Positions 10,208 to 21,459 of a DNA stretch of 64,000 bases are shown here, one piece after another. The stretch's first letter is position 1, and each line of letters starts with the position of its first letter. The stretch spans positions 496,001-560,000 of the forward strand of contig NZ_RAQC01000001.1 in assembly GCF_003610405.1 (NCBI RefSeq). The letters run 5' to 3'. Source of the stretch: Microbacterium sp. AG238 (GTDB lineage: Bacteria; Actinomycetota; Actinomycetes; Actinomycetales; Microbacteriaceae). The position numbers were made by a program, and so were the translations under genes. The notes under the pieces are model-generated. The model was not told the DNA's origin. It searched no databases and was given only the letters and a program-made list of their open reading frames with translations.

Positions 10208-11812
10208 TCAGAAGCCGGTCAGCTCGATCTGGCGGAACAGGTCGGCGGCCACGGCCTCGCGCATCTCGTCGAGAAGGTGGTCCGGCACCGGCGAGTCGAC
10301 CGTCAGCACCGAAAGAGCGCGACCGGAAGCGTCGGGACGCGCGACCTGAAGGCCGGCGATGTTGATTCCCGCCTCCCCCAGCTTCTGGCCGTAGATCGCC
10401 ACGATCCCCGGGCGGTCGGCATAGCGCATCACCACGTGGTGCCGTTCGATGGGCACCTCGACCTCGTAGCCGTTGATGCCGACGACCTTCGGGACCATGC
10501 GCGTTCCGGCGAGGGTGCCTTCGACGGTGAGGACCGAGCCGTCGGAGAGGGTGCCCCGCAGGATCGTGATGTTGCGGTACAGCGGGCTCTCGGACTCGAC
10601 GATGAGACGCGTCTCGATGCCGCGCTGCTCGGCGAAGAGCGGCGCGTTCACGTACGAGACGTTCTCGCTGACGATGTTGGTGAAGATCCCTTTCAGCGCC
10701 GCGAGGCGGTAGACGCTGACGTCGTAGTCGGCCAGCTCGCCGCGGACCTCGATGTCGAGGCTCGTCAGCGCGCTGGGCGCGAGACCCGTGAAGATCTGCC
10801 CGAGCTGCTCGACCAGCGCGATACCGGGACGCACGAATGGGTCGATCACACCACCGGCGACGTTCACGGCGTCGGGCACCAGATCACCTTCGAGCGCGAG
10901 CTTGACCGACTTCGCCACCGAGACGCCCGCCTTCTCCTGCGCCTCGTCGGTCGAGGCCCCGAGGTGAGGCGTGACGACGACGTTAGGCAGCGAGAGGAGC
11001 GGGAACGCGGTGCCGTCTTCCTTCGGAGGCTCGCTCGTGAAGACGTCGAGCCCCGCCCCGGCGATCTCACCCGTCGTGAGAGCGGTGTACAGTGCCTCTT
11101 CGTCGATCAGGCCACCGCGCGCCACGTTGACCACGTAGGCCGACTTCTTCATGCGTGCGAACTGCTCCGCGCCGATCATGCCCGTCGTCTCCGGAGTCTT
11201 CGGCATGTGGATCGTGACGAAATCGCTCTGCGTGAGGAGGTCGTCGAGGCTCAGCAGGGTCACGCCGAGCTGCTGCGCGCGAGTGGGTGTGACGTAGGGG
11301 TCGTATGCCACGACGTTCACGCCGAATGCCTGCACGCGCGCGGCGATGAGCGCGCCGATACGACCGAGGCCGATGATGCCCACGGTCTTCTCGAAGAGCT
11401 CGGTGCCGGTGAAGGACGAGCGCTTCCAGGCGCCTGCGGCGAGCGAGGCATGAGCGGCCGGAATGTGACGCGCGAGGCTCAGGATGTGGCCGACCGTCAG
11501 CTCGGCCGCCGAGATGATGTTTGACGTCGGGGCGTTGACGACCATGACGCCGGCGGCTGTCGCGGCCTTGATGTCGACGTTGTCGAGTCCGACGCCCGCG
11601 CGAGCGATGACCTTCAGCGACGGGGCGGCGGCGATTGCCTCGGCATCCATCTTGGTCGCGGAGCGGATCAGGACGGCGTGCGCGTCGGCGAGAGCAGGAA
11701 GCAGCGCGGCGCGGTCGGCGCCGTCGACCGATCGGATCTCGAAGTCAGGACCGAGAGCATCGATCGTTGCGGGCGAGAGTTCTTCGGCGATGAGCACGAC
11801 GGGCTGGGGCAC
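10208..11812 (-). CDS. serA: D-3-phosphoglycerate dehydrogenase
   Basis: First step of serine synthesis: oxidises 3-phosphoglycerate with NAD. It has 534 residues and is the long form: catalytic and Rossmann domains, then the intervening ASB domain, then a C-terminal ACT domain (about residues 455-534) that senses serine in this class. The NAD loop is GIIGLGRIGALIA; catalytic residues lie in NVARGGLIDEEAL (Arg) and VVTPHLGAST (His). The start is GTG at 11812 with AGAGGA about 8 nt upstream. Confidence 0.96.
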   Translation of the reverse strand: MPQPVVLIAEELSPATIDALGPDFEIRSVDGADRAALLPALADAHAVLIRSATKMDAEAIAAAPSLKVIARAGVGLDNVDIKAATAAGVMVVNAPTSNIISAAELTVGHILSLARHIPAAHASLAAGAWKRSSFTGTELFEKTVGIIGLGRIGALIAARVQAFGVNVVAYDPYVTPTRAQQLGVTLLSLDDLLTQSDFVTIHMPKTPETTGMIGAEQFARMKKSAYVVNVARGGLIDEEALYTALTTGEIAGAGLDVFTSEPPKEDGTAFPLLSLPNVVVTPHLGASTDEAQEKAGVSVAKSVKLALEGDLVPDAVNVAGGVIDPFVRPGIALVEQLGQIFTGLAPSALTSLDIEVRGELADYDVSVYRLAALKGIFTNIVSENVSYVNAPLFAEQRGIETRLIVESESPLYRNITILRGTLSDGSVLTVEGTLAGTRMVPKVVGINGYEVEVPIERHHVVMRYADRPGIVAIYGQKLGEAGINIAGLQVARPDASGRALSVLTVDSPVPDHLLDEMREAVAADLFRQIELTGF

Positions 11813-11942
11813 GGACGATCCTCTGGAGCATGCGCAGAAGCGCGGAACGGGTGGTCGCCACGACAGCCGACGGCGGTGCGGCGGGTCGTCTCAGCCTAGC
11901 GCGGCGTCGGCCGCTCCCATGACCGTGTGACGTTCCGCCGAC

Positions 11943-12272
11943 TCAGACGGCGCCGGAGGTGAGGGCGAACGAGAGGACGTTCAGGAAGAACACCGCTGAG
12001 AGCCCGAGCCCCGCCAGGAGGATCAGGGCGAAAGATCCCGAGCGTCGGCGCCACCCGAGCGCGAAGGCCCCCGCGAAGATGACGATCGGCAGCACCACGG
12101 CAGCGACGACGGCCACCCATCCGACCGCGGTCCGTGCCGGTGACGGGGTCAACAACAACGGGACGGCAGCCCAGACCGCGTATGCGTAGAACAGGCCGAA
12201 CGCTCCCGCGACGACCGCCACCCGCCAGACCGGAGGCGTCTGCGCGACTCCTCGTGCTTCGCTCGCCATCAT
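11943..12272 (-). CDS. Three-helix membrane protein, unknown
   Basis: 109 residues with three hydrophobic segments and short polar ends. It starts at the ATG overlapping the previous gene's stop (TGATG at 12272) behind GGGGAG, so it is translationally coupled to the 12272-12739 gene. An immediately following ATG at 12269 is also possible. No family recognised; position suggests a partner of the upstream membrane protein. Confidence 0.7.
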   Translation of the reverse strand: MMASEARGVAQTPPVWRVAVVAGAFGLFYAYAVWAAVPLLLTPSPARTAVGWVAVVAAVVLPIVIFAGAFALGWRRRSGSFALILLAGLGLSAVFFLNVLSFALTSGAV

Positions 12273-12739
12273 CAGCTCCCCGCCCCGAGGGTCGCGAACG
12301 GCCACGGCACGAGGAGCAACGCCCCCGCGACGAGCCAGACGAACCTCACCCACGCGCGCGAGCTGCGTGTGAGCGCATATGTCGCGACGAACCAGATCGC
12401 GGGCGCGGCGACCGCGAGCACGAGCACGGGAACCGAGACCGCGGCCTCGATCCCGAGCAGACCGCTCAGGTTGTGGACGCGCATCCCTCCCACGAACCAT
12501 CCGATCGAGTACAGGAGGTAAACGCCGCCGAGCACCCCGAGCGCGATCAGGGCCGTGTTGCTCAGTCCCGCGGCGGAACCGTCCGCGCCGGCATCGGCCG
12601 CTTCGTCGGCGGCGACTTCGACCGGCTCATCCCTCGGCCGTTGCGACGGCGCGGGTGCGGGCTCCGTGGCAGGAGCCGAGACGAGAGTCGGGTCGTCGTC
12701 TCCGGCCCAGCTCAGGGCATCGTCATCGCGGCTCGTCAC
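12272..12739 (-). CDS. Membrane protein with acidic/proline N-terminus, unknown
   Basis: 155 residues: a disordered Asp/Ala/Pro-rich cytoplasmic head (about residues 1-58), then three predicted transmembrane helices. It begins at GTG 12739, placed 6 nt after a TACTCT box, which fits a leaderless transcript. It shares an overlap with the next small membrane gene. No known domain recognised. Confidence 0.7.
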   Translation of the reverse strand: MTSRDDDALSWAGDDDPTLVSAPATEPAPAPSQRPRDEPVEVAADEAADAGADGSAAGLSNTALIALGVLGGVYLLYSIGWFVGGMRVHNLSGLLGIEAAVSVPVLVLAVAAPAIWFVATYALTRSSRAWVRFVWLVAGALLLVPWPFATLGAGS

Positions 12740-12745
12740 ATGTTC

Positions 12746-12751
12746 AGAGTA
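12746..12751 (-). promoter_or_regulatory. Putative -10 box of a leaderless transcript
   Basis: TACTCT on the minus strand, 6 nt before the GTG at 12739. This matches the TANNNT-N6-start arrangement seen at several other genes in the window. No clear -35 box. Confidence 0.5.
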
Positions 12752-12796
12752 GCGCCCGGCAGCCGGCAGCCGAGCTGCGCGAACAAGCCGGGCGCG

Positions 12797-13522
12797 TCAA
12801 CGACCGATCTGCCGACCCCCGCGGAGCACGAAGACGGCGACGGCGGCACCAGCCAAGATCAAAGCCCCACCCCAAGGCGCCCACACCGCCGGCTTCGCGA
12901 GCTCTGTGCCCGAGCCATCGTGCAACGATCCGACGCGCACCGCGTCGGTGCGACCCGTCGGGTCCTGCGCGGGAACGGACGCGCCGAGTTCGGCGGATCC
13001 ACCCACGTCGGGGCTCCCGTCCAGATCGACGGCGTCGCTCGGCGCCGGTGTCGGCGAGGCGACCCCGGGGTTGCGGTAGGCGTATCCCAGCAACGCCCCG
13101 AGCCGCACGGCCGTGGGCACACGACCATCGGGTTCTGCGTCGATCCGCGGCGGCACGGGCGCGGGCGCCGGCTCGGTCGGAGCGGCCGGCGACGGCTCGA
13201 CCGGCGGCTCGGTGGGTGCCGGGCTGGTCGGCGTCGGCGTCGGCGTCGGCGTCGGTACGCCGTCTGTCGGCGACGGCGAGTCCGTCGGCACGGGCGACGG
13301 CGTCACCGTCTCGCCCGGTGCCGGGGCCATGTCGTCCTCGTCGGAGAAGGTGTCGTCCGGAATCACCGGTGCGACCGGAGCATCCGAATGCGGAACGGGG
13401 TCGACGGCCTCCGTCGTGACGGACCAGGCCGCCGGTGCGGTGATCGCCCCCGCGACCACAGAAGCTGCGACGCACACCGCCCCCAGGCGCGCGCGAGCGA
13501 ACTGCTTCTTCGGGACGGGCAT
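12797..13522 (-). CDS. Secreted Pro/Thr-rich, membrane-anchored surface protein
   Basis: 241 residues: an N-terminal signal peptide (MPVPKKQFARARLG plus a hydrophobic core to about residue 33), an extracellular Pro/Thr/Ser-rich region with a PTPTPTPT run (about 75-120), then a C-terminal hydrophobic helix followed by RGGRQIGR. The tail resembles a sortase-type anchor but no LPXTG motif is present, so simple membrane anchoring is more likely. Function unknown; its minus-strand neighbours on both sides are membrane proteins or ilv genes. Confidence 0.72.
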   Translation of the reverse strand: MPVPKKQFARARLGAVCVAASVVAGAITAPAAWSVTTEAVDPVPHSDAPVAPVIPDDTFSDEDDMAPAPGETVTPSPVPTDSPSPTDGVPTPTPTPTPTSPAPTEPPVEPSPAAPTEPAPAPVPPRIDAEPDGRVPTAVRLGALLGYAYRNPGVASPTPAPSDAVDLDGSPDVGGSAELGASVPAQDPTGRTDAVRVGSLHDGSGTELAKPAVWAPWGGALILAGAAVAVFVLRGGRQIGR

Positions 13523-13564
13523 GCCTCCATCGTAAAAGGTCTCGGTGGTATCGGCGCACGCCGA

Positions 13565-13593
13565 AAGCCCGGCCCCTGATGGGGACCGGGCTT
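13565..13593 (-). terminator. Hairpin terminator after ilvC
   Basis: Stem AAGCCCGG/CCGGGCTT with an inner CCCC/GGGG extension around TGAT. It lies 70 nt past the ilvC stop. Read on the minus strand it ends in CTTTCGG, so the U-run is short. Confidence 0.75.
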
Positions 13594-13664
13594 CCGTGGC
13601 ACGAGGCCGGGCTCGACGGGGTGCCGCCGAGGGTCGCGGAGCGGGCGGTGCCGCTCGTCACGGG

Positions 13665-14726
<1,062 letters not shown>

Positions 14727-15236
14727 TCAGCCGCGCAGAACGCGCTCGGTGATGCTCTTACCGCCGCGCCCGATGGCGAGCAGACCCGACTGTGCGAGTT
14801 CCTTGATGCCGAAGGGCTCGAAAGCGCGGAGGATCGCGTCGATCTTGCCGCGGTCTCCGGTCACCTCGACCACCAGGGCGTCGGGGGCGTAATCGACGAT
14901 CGCCGCGCGGAACAGGTTCGCGACCTCGATGACATTCGAGCGGGTCTGGTTGTCAGCACGCACCTTGATGAGGATGTGTTCGCGCTGCACCGACGACGAG
15001 AAGTCGAGCTCGACGATCTTGATGACGTTGACGAGCTTGTTCAGCTGCTTCGTCACCTGCTCGAGCGGCAGTTCCTCGACGTCGACGACGACGGTGATGC
15101 GCGAGAGGCCCGGCACCTCCGTCACACCGACGGCGAGCGACTCGATGTTGAAGCCGCGTCGGGCGAACAGCCCGGCGACACGGGTCAGCAGACCCGGCTT
15201 GTCCTCCACCAGGAGGCTCAGCACGTGGCGCGACAT
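14727..15236 (-). CDS. ilvN: Acetolactate synthase regulatory (small) subunit
   Basis: Binds IlvB and confers valine feedback inhibition. 169 residues with an N-terminal ACT domain (starting HVLSLLVEDKPGLLTRVAGLF) and the ALS small-subunit C-terminal domain. The ATG at 15236 is separated by one base from the ilvB stop, so the two subunits are translationally coupled in stoichiometric amounts. The full two-domain length fits type III bacterial small subunits. Confidence 0.96.
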   Translation of the reverse strand: MSRHVLSLLVEDKPGLLTRVAGLFARRGFNIESLAVGVTEVPGLSRITVVVDVEELPLEQVTKQLNKLVNVIKIVELDFSSSVQREHILIKVRADNQTRSNVIEVANLFRAAIVDYAPDALVVEVTGDRGKIDAILRAFEPFGIKELAQSGLLAIGRGGKSITERVLRG

Positions 15237-15237
15237 C

Positions 15238-17040
15238 TCAGGCCTCCTCGTCGAATGCGGGCGCGTGCTCGCGGGCGTACTGGATGTAGCTGTTGCTGAC
15301 CCCCTGCGGGACCATCGGCCACACCATGGCGTCGGCGCTCACCACGAAGTCGATCACGACGGGGCGATCGTTCGTCTCGAGCGCCAGCTTGATCGCGTCA
15401 TCGATCTGGTCTTCGGTCTCGACCCGGATGGCGAGGCAACCGTACGCCTCGCCGAGCTTGACGAAGTCGGGGATGCGCGCCGTCCCGTGCCCTGTGTTCA
15501 GGTCGGTGTTCGAGTGGCGGCCGTCGAAGAACAGCGTCTGCCACTGGCGCACCATGCCGAGCGACGAGTTGTTGATGATCGCGACCTTGATCGGGATCTG
15601 GTTGATGACGCAGGTCGCCAGCTCCTGATTGGTCATCTGGAAGCAGCCGTCGCCGTCGATCGCCCAGACCACACGGTCGGGCTGGGCCACCTTCGCGCCC
15701 ATGGCCGCCGGGACCGCGTAGCCCATGGTGCCGGCGCCGCCGGAGTTGAGCCACGAGTTGGGACGCTCGTACTTGATGAACTGCGCGGCCCACATCTGGT
15801 GCTGGCCCACCCCCGATGCGTACACGCCCTCGGGTCCGGTGAGCTCGCCGATCCGCTGGATCACGTGCTGCGGAGACAGCAGGCCGTCGGTCGTCGGCGC
15901 GTAGCCGAGCGGGAACTCCTCGCGGAGGCCGTCGAGGTAGGCCCACCACTCGGTCGTGTCGGGCTTTCCGTCGCCGATCACGCCGCGGAACGCCGATTCG
16001 AGGTCGACGAGCACGTCGCGCACGTCTCCCACGATGGGCACGTCTGCGAAGCGGATCTTCGAGATCTCGGCGGGATCGATGTCGACGTGCACGACCTTCG
16101 CGTTCGGGGCGAAGAGCGATGCCTTGCCGGTCACCCGGTCGTCGAAGCGGGCACCGAGGGCGACGATCAGATCGGACTCCTGCAGTGCGAGCACGGCCGG
16201 GACCGTGCCGTGCATGCCGGGCATTCCCAGATGCTGCGGGTGGGAGTCGGGGAAAGCGCCGCGGGCCATGAGCGTCGTGACGACAGGCGCGCCGGTCGCC
16301 TCGGCGAGGGTCAGCAGCTCGTCGGAGGCGCGGCCCCGGATCACGCCGCCGCCGACGTAGAGGACCGGCTTCTGCGACTCGGCGAGGAGCTGGGCGGCCG
16401 CCTGGATCTGCTTGCCGTGCGCCTTCGTCACCGGACGGTATCCCGGCAGATCGACCTTCGGCGGCCAGACGAACGGCGCGGTGTTCTGCTGAGCGTCCTT
16501 CGTGATGTCGACGAGGACGGGGCCGGGCCGGCCGGTGCCGGCGATCTCGAACGCCGCCGCGATCGCACCGGGGATCTCCTCAGCGGTCTTCACCAGGAAG
16601 GAGTGCTTCGTGATCGGCATCGTGATGCCGACGATGTCGGCCTCTTGGAAGGCATCCGTTCCCATGAGGGTCGAGAACACCTGGCCCGTGATGCAGACAA
16701 GTGGCACGGAGTCCATGTAGGCGTCGGCGATCGCGGTCACGAGGTTCGTCGCGCCGGGACCCGAGGTCGCGATGGCGACCCCGACCCGACCCGACGCCGA
16801 GGCGTAGCCTTCGGCCGCGTGCCCTGCGCCCTGCTCGTGACGAACGAGGATGTGGCGTACGGCCTCGTCGTCCATGAGTGGATCGTAGACGGGCATGATC
16901 GCGCCGCCCGGCAGCCCGAAGACCTCGGTGACACCGAGATTGTCGAGCGAGCGGACGACGGCCTCCGCTCCCGTCATCACGGGAGCTGAGGGGGTGCGGG
17001 ACGGCGGCCTGGGAATGGCCGCGGAGATGTCGGTGGACAT
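15238..17040 (-). CDS. ilvB: Acetolactate synthase catalytic (large) subunit
   Basis: Thiamine diphosphate and FAD enzyme joining two pyruvates, or pyruvate and 2-oxobutyrate. 600 residues. The TPP-activating glutamate is in [14 protein letters not shown]; the TPP/Mg motif runs from [11 protein letters not shown] to [14 protein letters not shown]. The start is ATG 17040 ([12 protein letters not shown]) with AGCGAGG upstream; a longer frame extends back into ilvD and is rejected. Followed by ilvN and ilvC. Confidence 0.97.
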   Translation of the reverse strand: MSTDISAAIPRPPSRTPSAPVMTGAEAVVRSLDNLGVTEVFGLPGGAIMPVYDPLMDDEAVRHILVRHEQGAGHAAEGYASASGRVGVAIATSGPGATNLVTAIADAYMDSVPLVCITGQVFSTLMGTDAFQEADIVGITMPITKHSFLVKTAEEIPGAIAAAFEIAGTGRPGPVLVDITKDAQQNTAPFVWPPKVDLPGYRPVTKAHGKQIQAAAQLLAESQKPVLYVGGGVIRGRASDELLTLAEATGAPVVTTLMARGAFPDSHPQHLGMPGMHGTVPAVLALQESDLIVALGARFDDRVTGKASLFAPNAKVVHVDIDPAEISKIRFADVPIVGDVRDVLVDLESAFRGVIGDGKPDTTEWWAYLDGLREEFPLGYAPTTDGLLSPQHVIQRIGELTGPEGVYASGVGQHQMWAAQFIKYERPNSWLNSGGAGTMGYAVPAAMGAKVAQPDRVVWAIDGDGCFQMTNQELATCVINQIPIKVAIINNSSLGMVRQWQTLFFDGRHSNTDLNTGHGTARIPDFVKLGEAYGCLAIRVETEDQIDDAIKLALETNDRPVVIDFVVSADAMVWPMVPQGVSNSYIQYAREHAPAFDEEA

Positions 17041-17086
17041 GGTGATGAACCTCGCTGAAGAAGAGGAGACGATGTCGGAGCCGAAG

Positions 17087-18793
17087 TCAGCCGGTGGTCG
17101 CGCCCTCCGCGGCGGAGCGCACGAGCTTGGAGTACTTGGCCAGAACGCCACGGGTATAGCGCGGGGGAAGAGGAGCCCAGCCGTCACGGCGGGCGTTCAG
17201 CTCAGCCTCGTCGACGAGTAGGTCGAGGGAGCGAGCCGCGATATCGACCCGTATCAGATCACCATCGCGCACGAATGCGATGGGACCTGCGTCCACCGCT
17301 TCGGGTGCTATGTGGCCGATGCACAGGCCGGTTGTGCCGCCTGAGAATCGTCCGTCCGTCAAGAGTAGTACATCTTTCCCGAGCCCGGCGCCCTTGATGG
17401 CCGCCGTGATGGCGAGCATCTCTCGCATACCCGGTCCGCCCTTCGGGCCCTCGTAGCGGATGACGATGACCGAGCCCGGCTCGATCTCGCCGTTCGCGAC
17501 GGCATCCATCGCCGCGCGCTCGCGCTCGAAGACGCGTGCGGGGCCCTCGAACACCGTGGCGTCGAAGCCGGCGGTCTTCACGACCGCTCCCTCGGGGGCG
17601 AGCGACCCGTGCAGGATCGTGATGCCGCCGCTGGCGTGGATGGGGTTGTCGAACGTGTGGATGACCTTGCCGTCGATGGGCTCGGGGTCGAGGTCGCGGA
17701 GGTTCTCGGCGAGGGTCTTGCCCGTCACCGTGAGCGCGTCACCGTGCAGCAGTCCCTCGTCGAGCATCGCCTTCATCACGACGGGAATGCCACCGTGACG
17801 GTCGACGTCGTTCATGACGTACTGGCCGAACGGCTTCATGTCCGCCACGTGCGGAGTCTTGTCACCGATCCGGTTGAAGTCGTGCAGGCTGAGGTCGACC
17901 TCTGCCTCGCGGGCGATGGCGAGCAGATGGAGGACGGCGTTCGTCGAGCCTCCGAGAGCCATGACGAGGGCGATCGCGTTCTCGAACGCCTCCTTCGTCA
18001 GGATGTCCTTCGTCGTGATCCCCTGGCGCAGGAGGTTGACCACAGCCTCACCCGAGCGGTGCGCGTAATAGTCGCGGCGGCGGTCGGCCGACGGCGGGGC
18101 GGCCGAGCCCGGCAGGCTGAGGCCGAGGGCCTCACCGACGGAGGCCATGGTGTTGGCCGTGTACATGCCGCCGCAGGCTCCCTCGCCGGGCACGATCGCA
18201 CACTCGATGCGCTTGAGGTCGGCCTCACTCATCTTTCCGGCGCGGCAGGCACCGACGCCCTCGAACGAGTCGATGATCGTGACGTCCTTCTCGGTGCCGT
18301 CGCTGAGCTTCACCCAGCCCGGCATCGTCGACCCCGCGTACAGGAAGACACTCGAGAGCCCGAGGCGGGCACTCGCCATCATCATGCCGGGGATGGACTT
18401 GTCGCAGCCTGCCAGCAGGACGGTACCGTCGAGCCGCTCGGCCATGATGACGGCCTCGACGGAGTCGGCGATGACCTCGCGCGAGACCAGCGAGAAGTGC
18501 ATGCCCTCATGGCCCATCGAGATGCCGTCCGAGACGGAGATGGTGCCGAACTGCAGCGGGTAACCGCCGCCGGAGTGGACGCCCTCCTTGGCCCCCTGGG
18601 CGAGCCGGTCGAGGCTCAGGTTGCACGGGGTGATCTCGTTCCAGCTCGAGGCGATGCCGATCTGGGGCTTGTCCCAGTCCTCATCCCCCATGCCGACGGC
18701 ACGGAGCATCCCTCGGGAGGTCGTGGCTTCGATGCCGTCGGTGACGGCACGACTGCGGGGCTTGATGTCGATGGTCTCGGAGCTGTCGGGCAT
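17087..18793 (-). CDS. ilvD: Dihydroxy-acid dehydratase
   Basis: Iron-sulfur dehydratase forming the 2-oxo acids for valine and isoleucine. 568 residues. Cluster cysteines are visible in [23 protein letters not shown] and [12 protein letters not shown]. The ATG at 18793 lies 6 nt after TAGAAT, so a dedicated leaderless promoter is likely and ilvD probably begins the ilvDBNC unit, although otsB ends only 29 nt upstream. The gap to ilvB is 46 nt. Confidence 0.97.
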   Translation of the reverse strand: MPDSSETIDIKPRSRAVTDGIEATTSRGMLRAVGMGDEDWDKPQIGIASSWNEITPCNLSLDRLAQGAKEGVHSGGGYPLQFGTISVSDGISMGHEGMHFSLVSREVIADSVEAVIMAERLDGTVLLAGCDKSIPGMMMASARLGLSSVFLYAGSTMPGWVKLSDGTEKDVTIIDSFEGVGACRAGKMSEADLKRIECAIVPGEGACGGMYTANTMASVGEALGLSLPGSAAPPSADRRRDYYAHRSGEAVVNLLRQGITTKDILTKEAFENAIALVMALGGSTNAVLHLLAIAREAEVDLSLHDFNRIGDKTPHVADMKPFGQYVMNDVDRHGGIPVVMKAMLDEGLLHGDALTVTGKTLAENLRDLDPEPIDGKVIHTFDNPIHASGGITILHGSLAPEGAVVKTAGFDATVFEGPARVFERERAAMDAVANGEIEPGSVIVIRYEGPKGGPGMREMLAITAAIKGAGLGKDVLLLTDGRFSGGTTGLCIGHIAPEAVDAGPIAFVRDGDLIRVDIAARSLDLLVDEAELNARRDGWAPLPPRYTRGVLAKYSKLVRSAAEGATTG

Positions 18794-18799
18794 TCTCGA

Positions 18800-18805
18800 A
18801 TTCTA
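18800..18805 (-). promoter_or_regulatory. Putative -10 box of ilvDBNC (leaderless)
   Basis: TAGAAT on the minus strand, 6 nt before the ilvD ATG. It falls inside the 29-nt otsB-ilvD gap and would separate ilv expression from otsAB. Confidence 0.55.
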
Positions 18806-18822
18806 TGCCCGAGCGCCGGAGC

Positions 18823-19614
18823 TCATTCCCCCGCGCGAGACTCGGCGAGCCGGCCGAGCAGCACCGCGAGCGCGGCCGCATCCGCCACCCGGTATTCGGC
18901 GACCGTCTCTCCCCCGCCGACCCGGATGCCCACGTCGCCGGCCTCGAGCGACCGCAAGGCGTCTTCGTCGGTCACGTCGTCGCCCGCGAAGACGACCACG
19001 TCGGCGCCGACGCGCTCGCGGAGGCTCCGCACCGCGGAGTCCTTGCCCTCGTGTCGCGACGCGAACTCGAGGATGTCCTGCCCGGTGCGACGACGCCACG
19101 TCGGGGCCTCGACACGGACGAGCTCATCGATCCGGGCTGCTGCTTCGGCGGCGGCCGCGGGTTCGGCGAGACGCGTGTGAAGGCCGAATCCGAACCGCTT
19201 GTGTTCGATCCATGCCCCCTCGACCCCCTCGATGATCGCTTCCGCCCGCGCGGTCAGCGCATCGCGGAGCTCGGCATCATCGTCGGAATCCTGTTCCGAA
19301 CCGGCATCCGGATGCCAGAACTCCGCGCCGTGCGAGCCGGCGAGGTGGATTCGCGAGTCGGGATCGCGCTCCGATATCTCCGCGAGATGTTCGAGCGTCC
19401 GACCCGACACGAGCGCGACCGTCGTGGCCGGAGCGTGCGAGAGACGTGCGAGGGCATCGCGTGCGGCGGGGAGCATGCGCGCCGACATGGGCTCGTCGAC
19501 CAGGGGCGCGAGAGTGCCGTCGAAGTCGAGGGCGACGAGCAGGTGGCGTGCGTTCGCGGCGCGATCCACCGCAGCCTCGAGTCCCGCACGGGAGGTGAAC
19601 GTCGGAGCGGTCAT
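18823..19614 (-). CDS. otsB: Trehalose-6-phosphate phosphatase
   Basis: Dephosphorylates trehalose-6-phosphate. HAD-superfamily enzyme of 263 residues. Motif I is LDFDGTLAP (nucleophile and acid aspartates), motif II VALVSGR, and the last motifs are HEGKDSAVR (Lys) and VFAGDDVTDEDAL. The start MTAPTFTSRAG at 19614 overlaps the otsA stop by ATGA; longer in-frame starts lie inside otsA. Works with OtsA in trehalose synthesis for osmotic and desiccation stress. Confidence 0.95.
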   Translation of the reverse strand: MTAPTFTSRAGLEAAVDRAANARHLLVALDFDGTLAPLVDEPMSARMLPAARDALARLSHAPATTVALVSGRTLEHLAEISERDPDSRIHLAGSHGAEFWHPDAGSEQDSDDDAELRDALTARAEAIIEGVEGAWIEHKRFGFGLHTRLAEPAAAAEAAARIDELVRVEAPTWRRRTGQDILEFASRHEGKDSAVRSLRERVGADVVVFAGDDVTDEDALRSLEAGDVGIRVGGGETVAEYRVADAAALAVLLGRLAESRAGE

Positions 19615-21092
19615 GCGTTGTGCTCGGCTTCCGTCATGGCCGTCGAGACGGAACGGGCGGAAGCCGCCGAATGCGCGGGGCTGCTCGATCGACCGGCAGC
19701 GGCCAAAGCGTCGAGGAACGAGCGCGACCAATCGTCGACATTGTGCTCGCGCACGCGCTTGCGCAGCGCGCGCATGCGCCGCCCCTGCTCGGCTGCGGGC
19801 ATCTCGATCGCCCGGACGATGGCGTCCTTCATACCGTCGATGTCGTGCGGGTTGATGCGCACGGCGCTCGCGAGCTCGTCGGCAGCGCCGGCGAATTCGC
19901 TCAGTACGAGCACCCCGCGATTGTCGATGCGGCTGGCGACGTACTCCTTCGCCACCAGGTTCATGCCGTCGCGAAGAGCGGTGACGAGCATGACGTCGGC
20001 CGCGAGGAACAGGGCCACCATCTCCTCGCGCGGGAATGCCTGATGCATGTATCGGATCGCGCTGTGACCCCACGTGTCGTGATCGCCGTTGATGCGGGCG
20101 ACCGTGAGCTCGATCTCGTCACGCAACTGCACGTACGACTCGACGCGCTCGCGGCTGGGGCTCGCCACCTGCACGAGGGTCGCGTCCTCGACCGAGACCC
20201 GGCCGTCTTCGATGAGCTCACCGAAGGCCTTCAGCCGGTGACGGATGCCCTTGGTGTAGTCGAGACGGTCCACGCCGAGCAGCACGGTCTTCGGGTTGCC
20301 GAGGTCTTCGCGGATCTCCGCGGCCCGGGCCTGGATGTCGGGGCGCTGCGCGAGCTCGATGTAATCGTCGGTCGAGATCGAGATCGGGAACGCCTTCGCG
20401 AGTGCGGTGCGGTGCCCGCCGCCGTCAGCGGGAACGCGGATGCCGCTCGCCTTCGTCTCGTAGCGCAGCTGTCGCCTCACCGCGCGTGCGAAGTTGCCCG
20501 CGTCCGCCACACGCTGGAAGCCGATGACGTCGGCGCCCAGAAGCCCCTCCAGCACCTGCTTGCGCCAGGGAAGCTGCGAGTAGAGACCGTAGGCCGGGAA
20601 CGGGATGTGATGGAAGTAGCCGATCGTGAGATCGGGCCGCATGTCGCGCAGCATCTTGGGCACGAGCTGCAGCTGATAGTCCTGCACCCACACGGTGCCG
20701 CCGTCCGCGGCAGCCGCCGCCGCGGCTTCGGCGAAGCGCCGGTTCACGCGCTGGTATGCCTCCCACCAGTTACGGCGGTATCGGGGGGCGGCGATGACGT
20801 CGTGGTAGAGCGGCCAGATGGTGTCGTTGGAGAAACCCTCGTAGTAGTCCTCGACGTCCGCGGCGCTGAGTGCGACGGGAACGAGCTGCATGCCGTCGAA
20901 GTCGAACGGGTCGAACTCGAGATCGGGCTTCCCGGGCCAACCGACCCATGCGCCTTCGGTACGCCGCATGACGGGCTCGAGAGCCGTGACGAGCCCCCCG
21001 GGCGAACGGCGCCACTCCCCGTCTCCACCACCGTCCGTGTTCCGGTCAACCGGAAGCCGGTTGGCGACGACGACGAAATCAGCGGTGCTCAT
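19611..21092 (-). CDS. otsA: Trehalose-6-phosphate synthase
   Basis: GT20 glycosyltransferase joining UDP- or GDP-glucose to glucose-6-phosphate. 493 residues, slightly longer than E. coli OtsA. Family blocks are GLVTALEPVM, YYEGFSNDTIWPLYH, WVQDYQLQLVPKMLR, GVDRLDYTKGIRHR (catalytic loop) and ALRDGMNLVAKEYVA. A strong GGAGG lies 6 nt before the ATG. Overlaps otsB by 4 bp; divergent from the small gene at 21174. Confidence 0.96.
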   Translation of the reverse strand: MSTADFVVVANRLPVDRNTDGGGDGEWRRSPGGLVTALEPVMRRTEGAWVGWPGKPDLEFDPFDFDGMQLVPVALSAADVEDYYEGFSNDTIWPLYHDVIAAPRYRRNWWEAYQRVNRRFAEAAAAAAADGGTVWVQDYQLQLVPKMLRDMRPDLTIGYFHHIPFPAYGLYSQLPWRKQVLEGLLGADVIGFQRVADAGNFARAVRRQLRYETKASGIRVPADGGGHRTALAKAFPISISTDDYIELAQRPDIQARAAEIREDLGNPKTVLLGVDRLDYTKGIRHRLKAFGELIEDGRVSVEDATLVQVASPSRERVESYVQLRDEIELTVARINGDHDTWGHSAIRYMHQAFPREEMVALFLAADVMLVTALRDGMNLVAKEYVASRIDNRGVLVLSEFAGAADELASAVRINPHDIDGMKDAIVRAIEMPAAEQGRRMRALRKRVREHNVDDWSRSFLDALAAAGRSSSPAHSAASARSVSTAMTEAEHNA

Positions 21093-21161
21093 GCATGCCT
21101 CCAGGCTGCGATCGGCGATGGCCCCAGCCTACCTGCGCACCCGGCGCCCCTTGGAGGAAGC

Positions 21162-21167
21162 TACGTT
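21162..21167 (+). promoter_or_regulatory. Putative -10 box of a leaderless transcript
   Basis: TACGTT lies 6 nt before the ATG at 21174. The only Shine-Dalgarno-like sequence (GGAGGAAG) is about 14 nt from the start, too far for normal use. Confidence 0.5.
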
Positions 21168-21173
21168 TGTGGT

Positions 21174-21431
21174 ATGCGCAAGTACCTCTTCGGCACCGGC
21201 CTCTTCTCCGCGATCACCGGCGGCGTGACGCTGCTCCGCTCGGCCCGAAGCGACGAGCCCTTCACGTGGCGCACCGCTCTCGCGTGGCTCAGCTGGGGTA
21301 TCACGCTGGCGCTCGCGATCGGCGCCGTGGTCGACAGCTACCGTGGGGCGCGCGGACGCCTCATCGCGGATGACTCCAAGGTCGACCGCGACGAGCTGTT
21401 CACCGAGCGGGTCAAGCGCAACCGCCGCTGA
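21174..21431 (+). CDS. Small two-helix membrane protein, unknown
   Basis: 85 residues: two hydrophobic segments (about residues 6-21 and 33-52) and a charged C-terminal tail ending in EDRVKRNRR-like basic residues (FTERVKRNRR). Starts at ATG 21174 behind a TACGTT box. Lies between divergent otsA and the convergent thiolase gene. No family recognised. Confidence 0.7.
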   Translation: MRKYLFGTGLFSAITGGVTLLRSARSDEPFTWRTALAWLSWGITLALAIGAVVDSYRGARGRLIADDSKVDRDELFTERVKRNRR

Positions 21432-21459
21432 CCCGCCCAGGCGGGCTGGCTCGCGGGTA

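Noticed and set aside
10277..11524. Long open frame on the plus strand opposite serA
   Set aside because: It mirrors a complete SerA on the other strand, has Arg/Asp/His-rich composition and no family motif; a high-G+C shadow.
12797..13522. Sortase substrate with LPXTG
   Set aside because: The C-terminal helix and basic tail are present, but no LPXTG-like motif precedes them.
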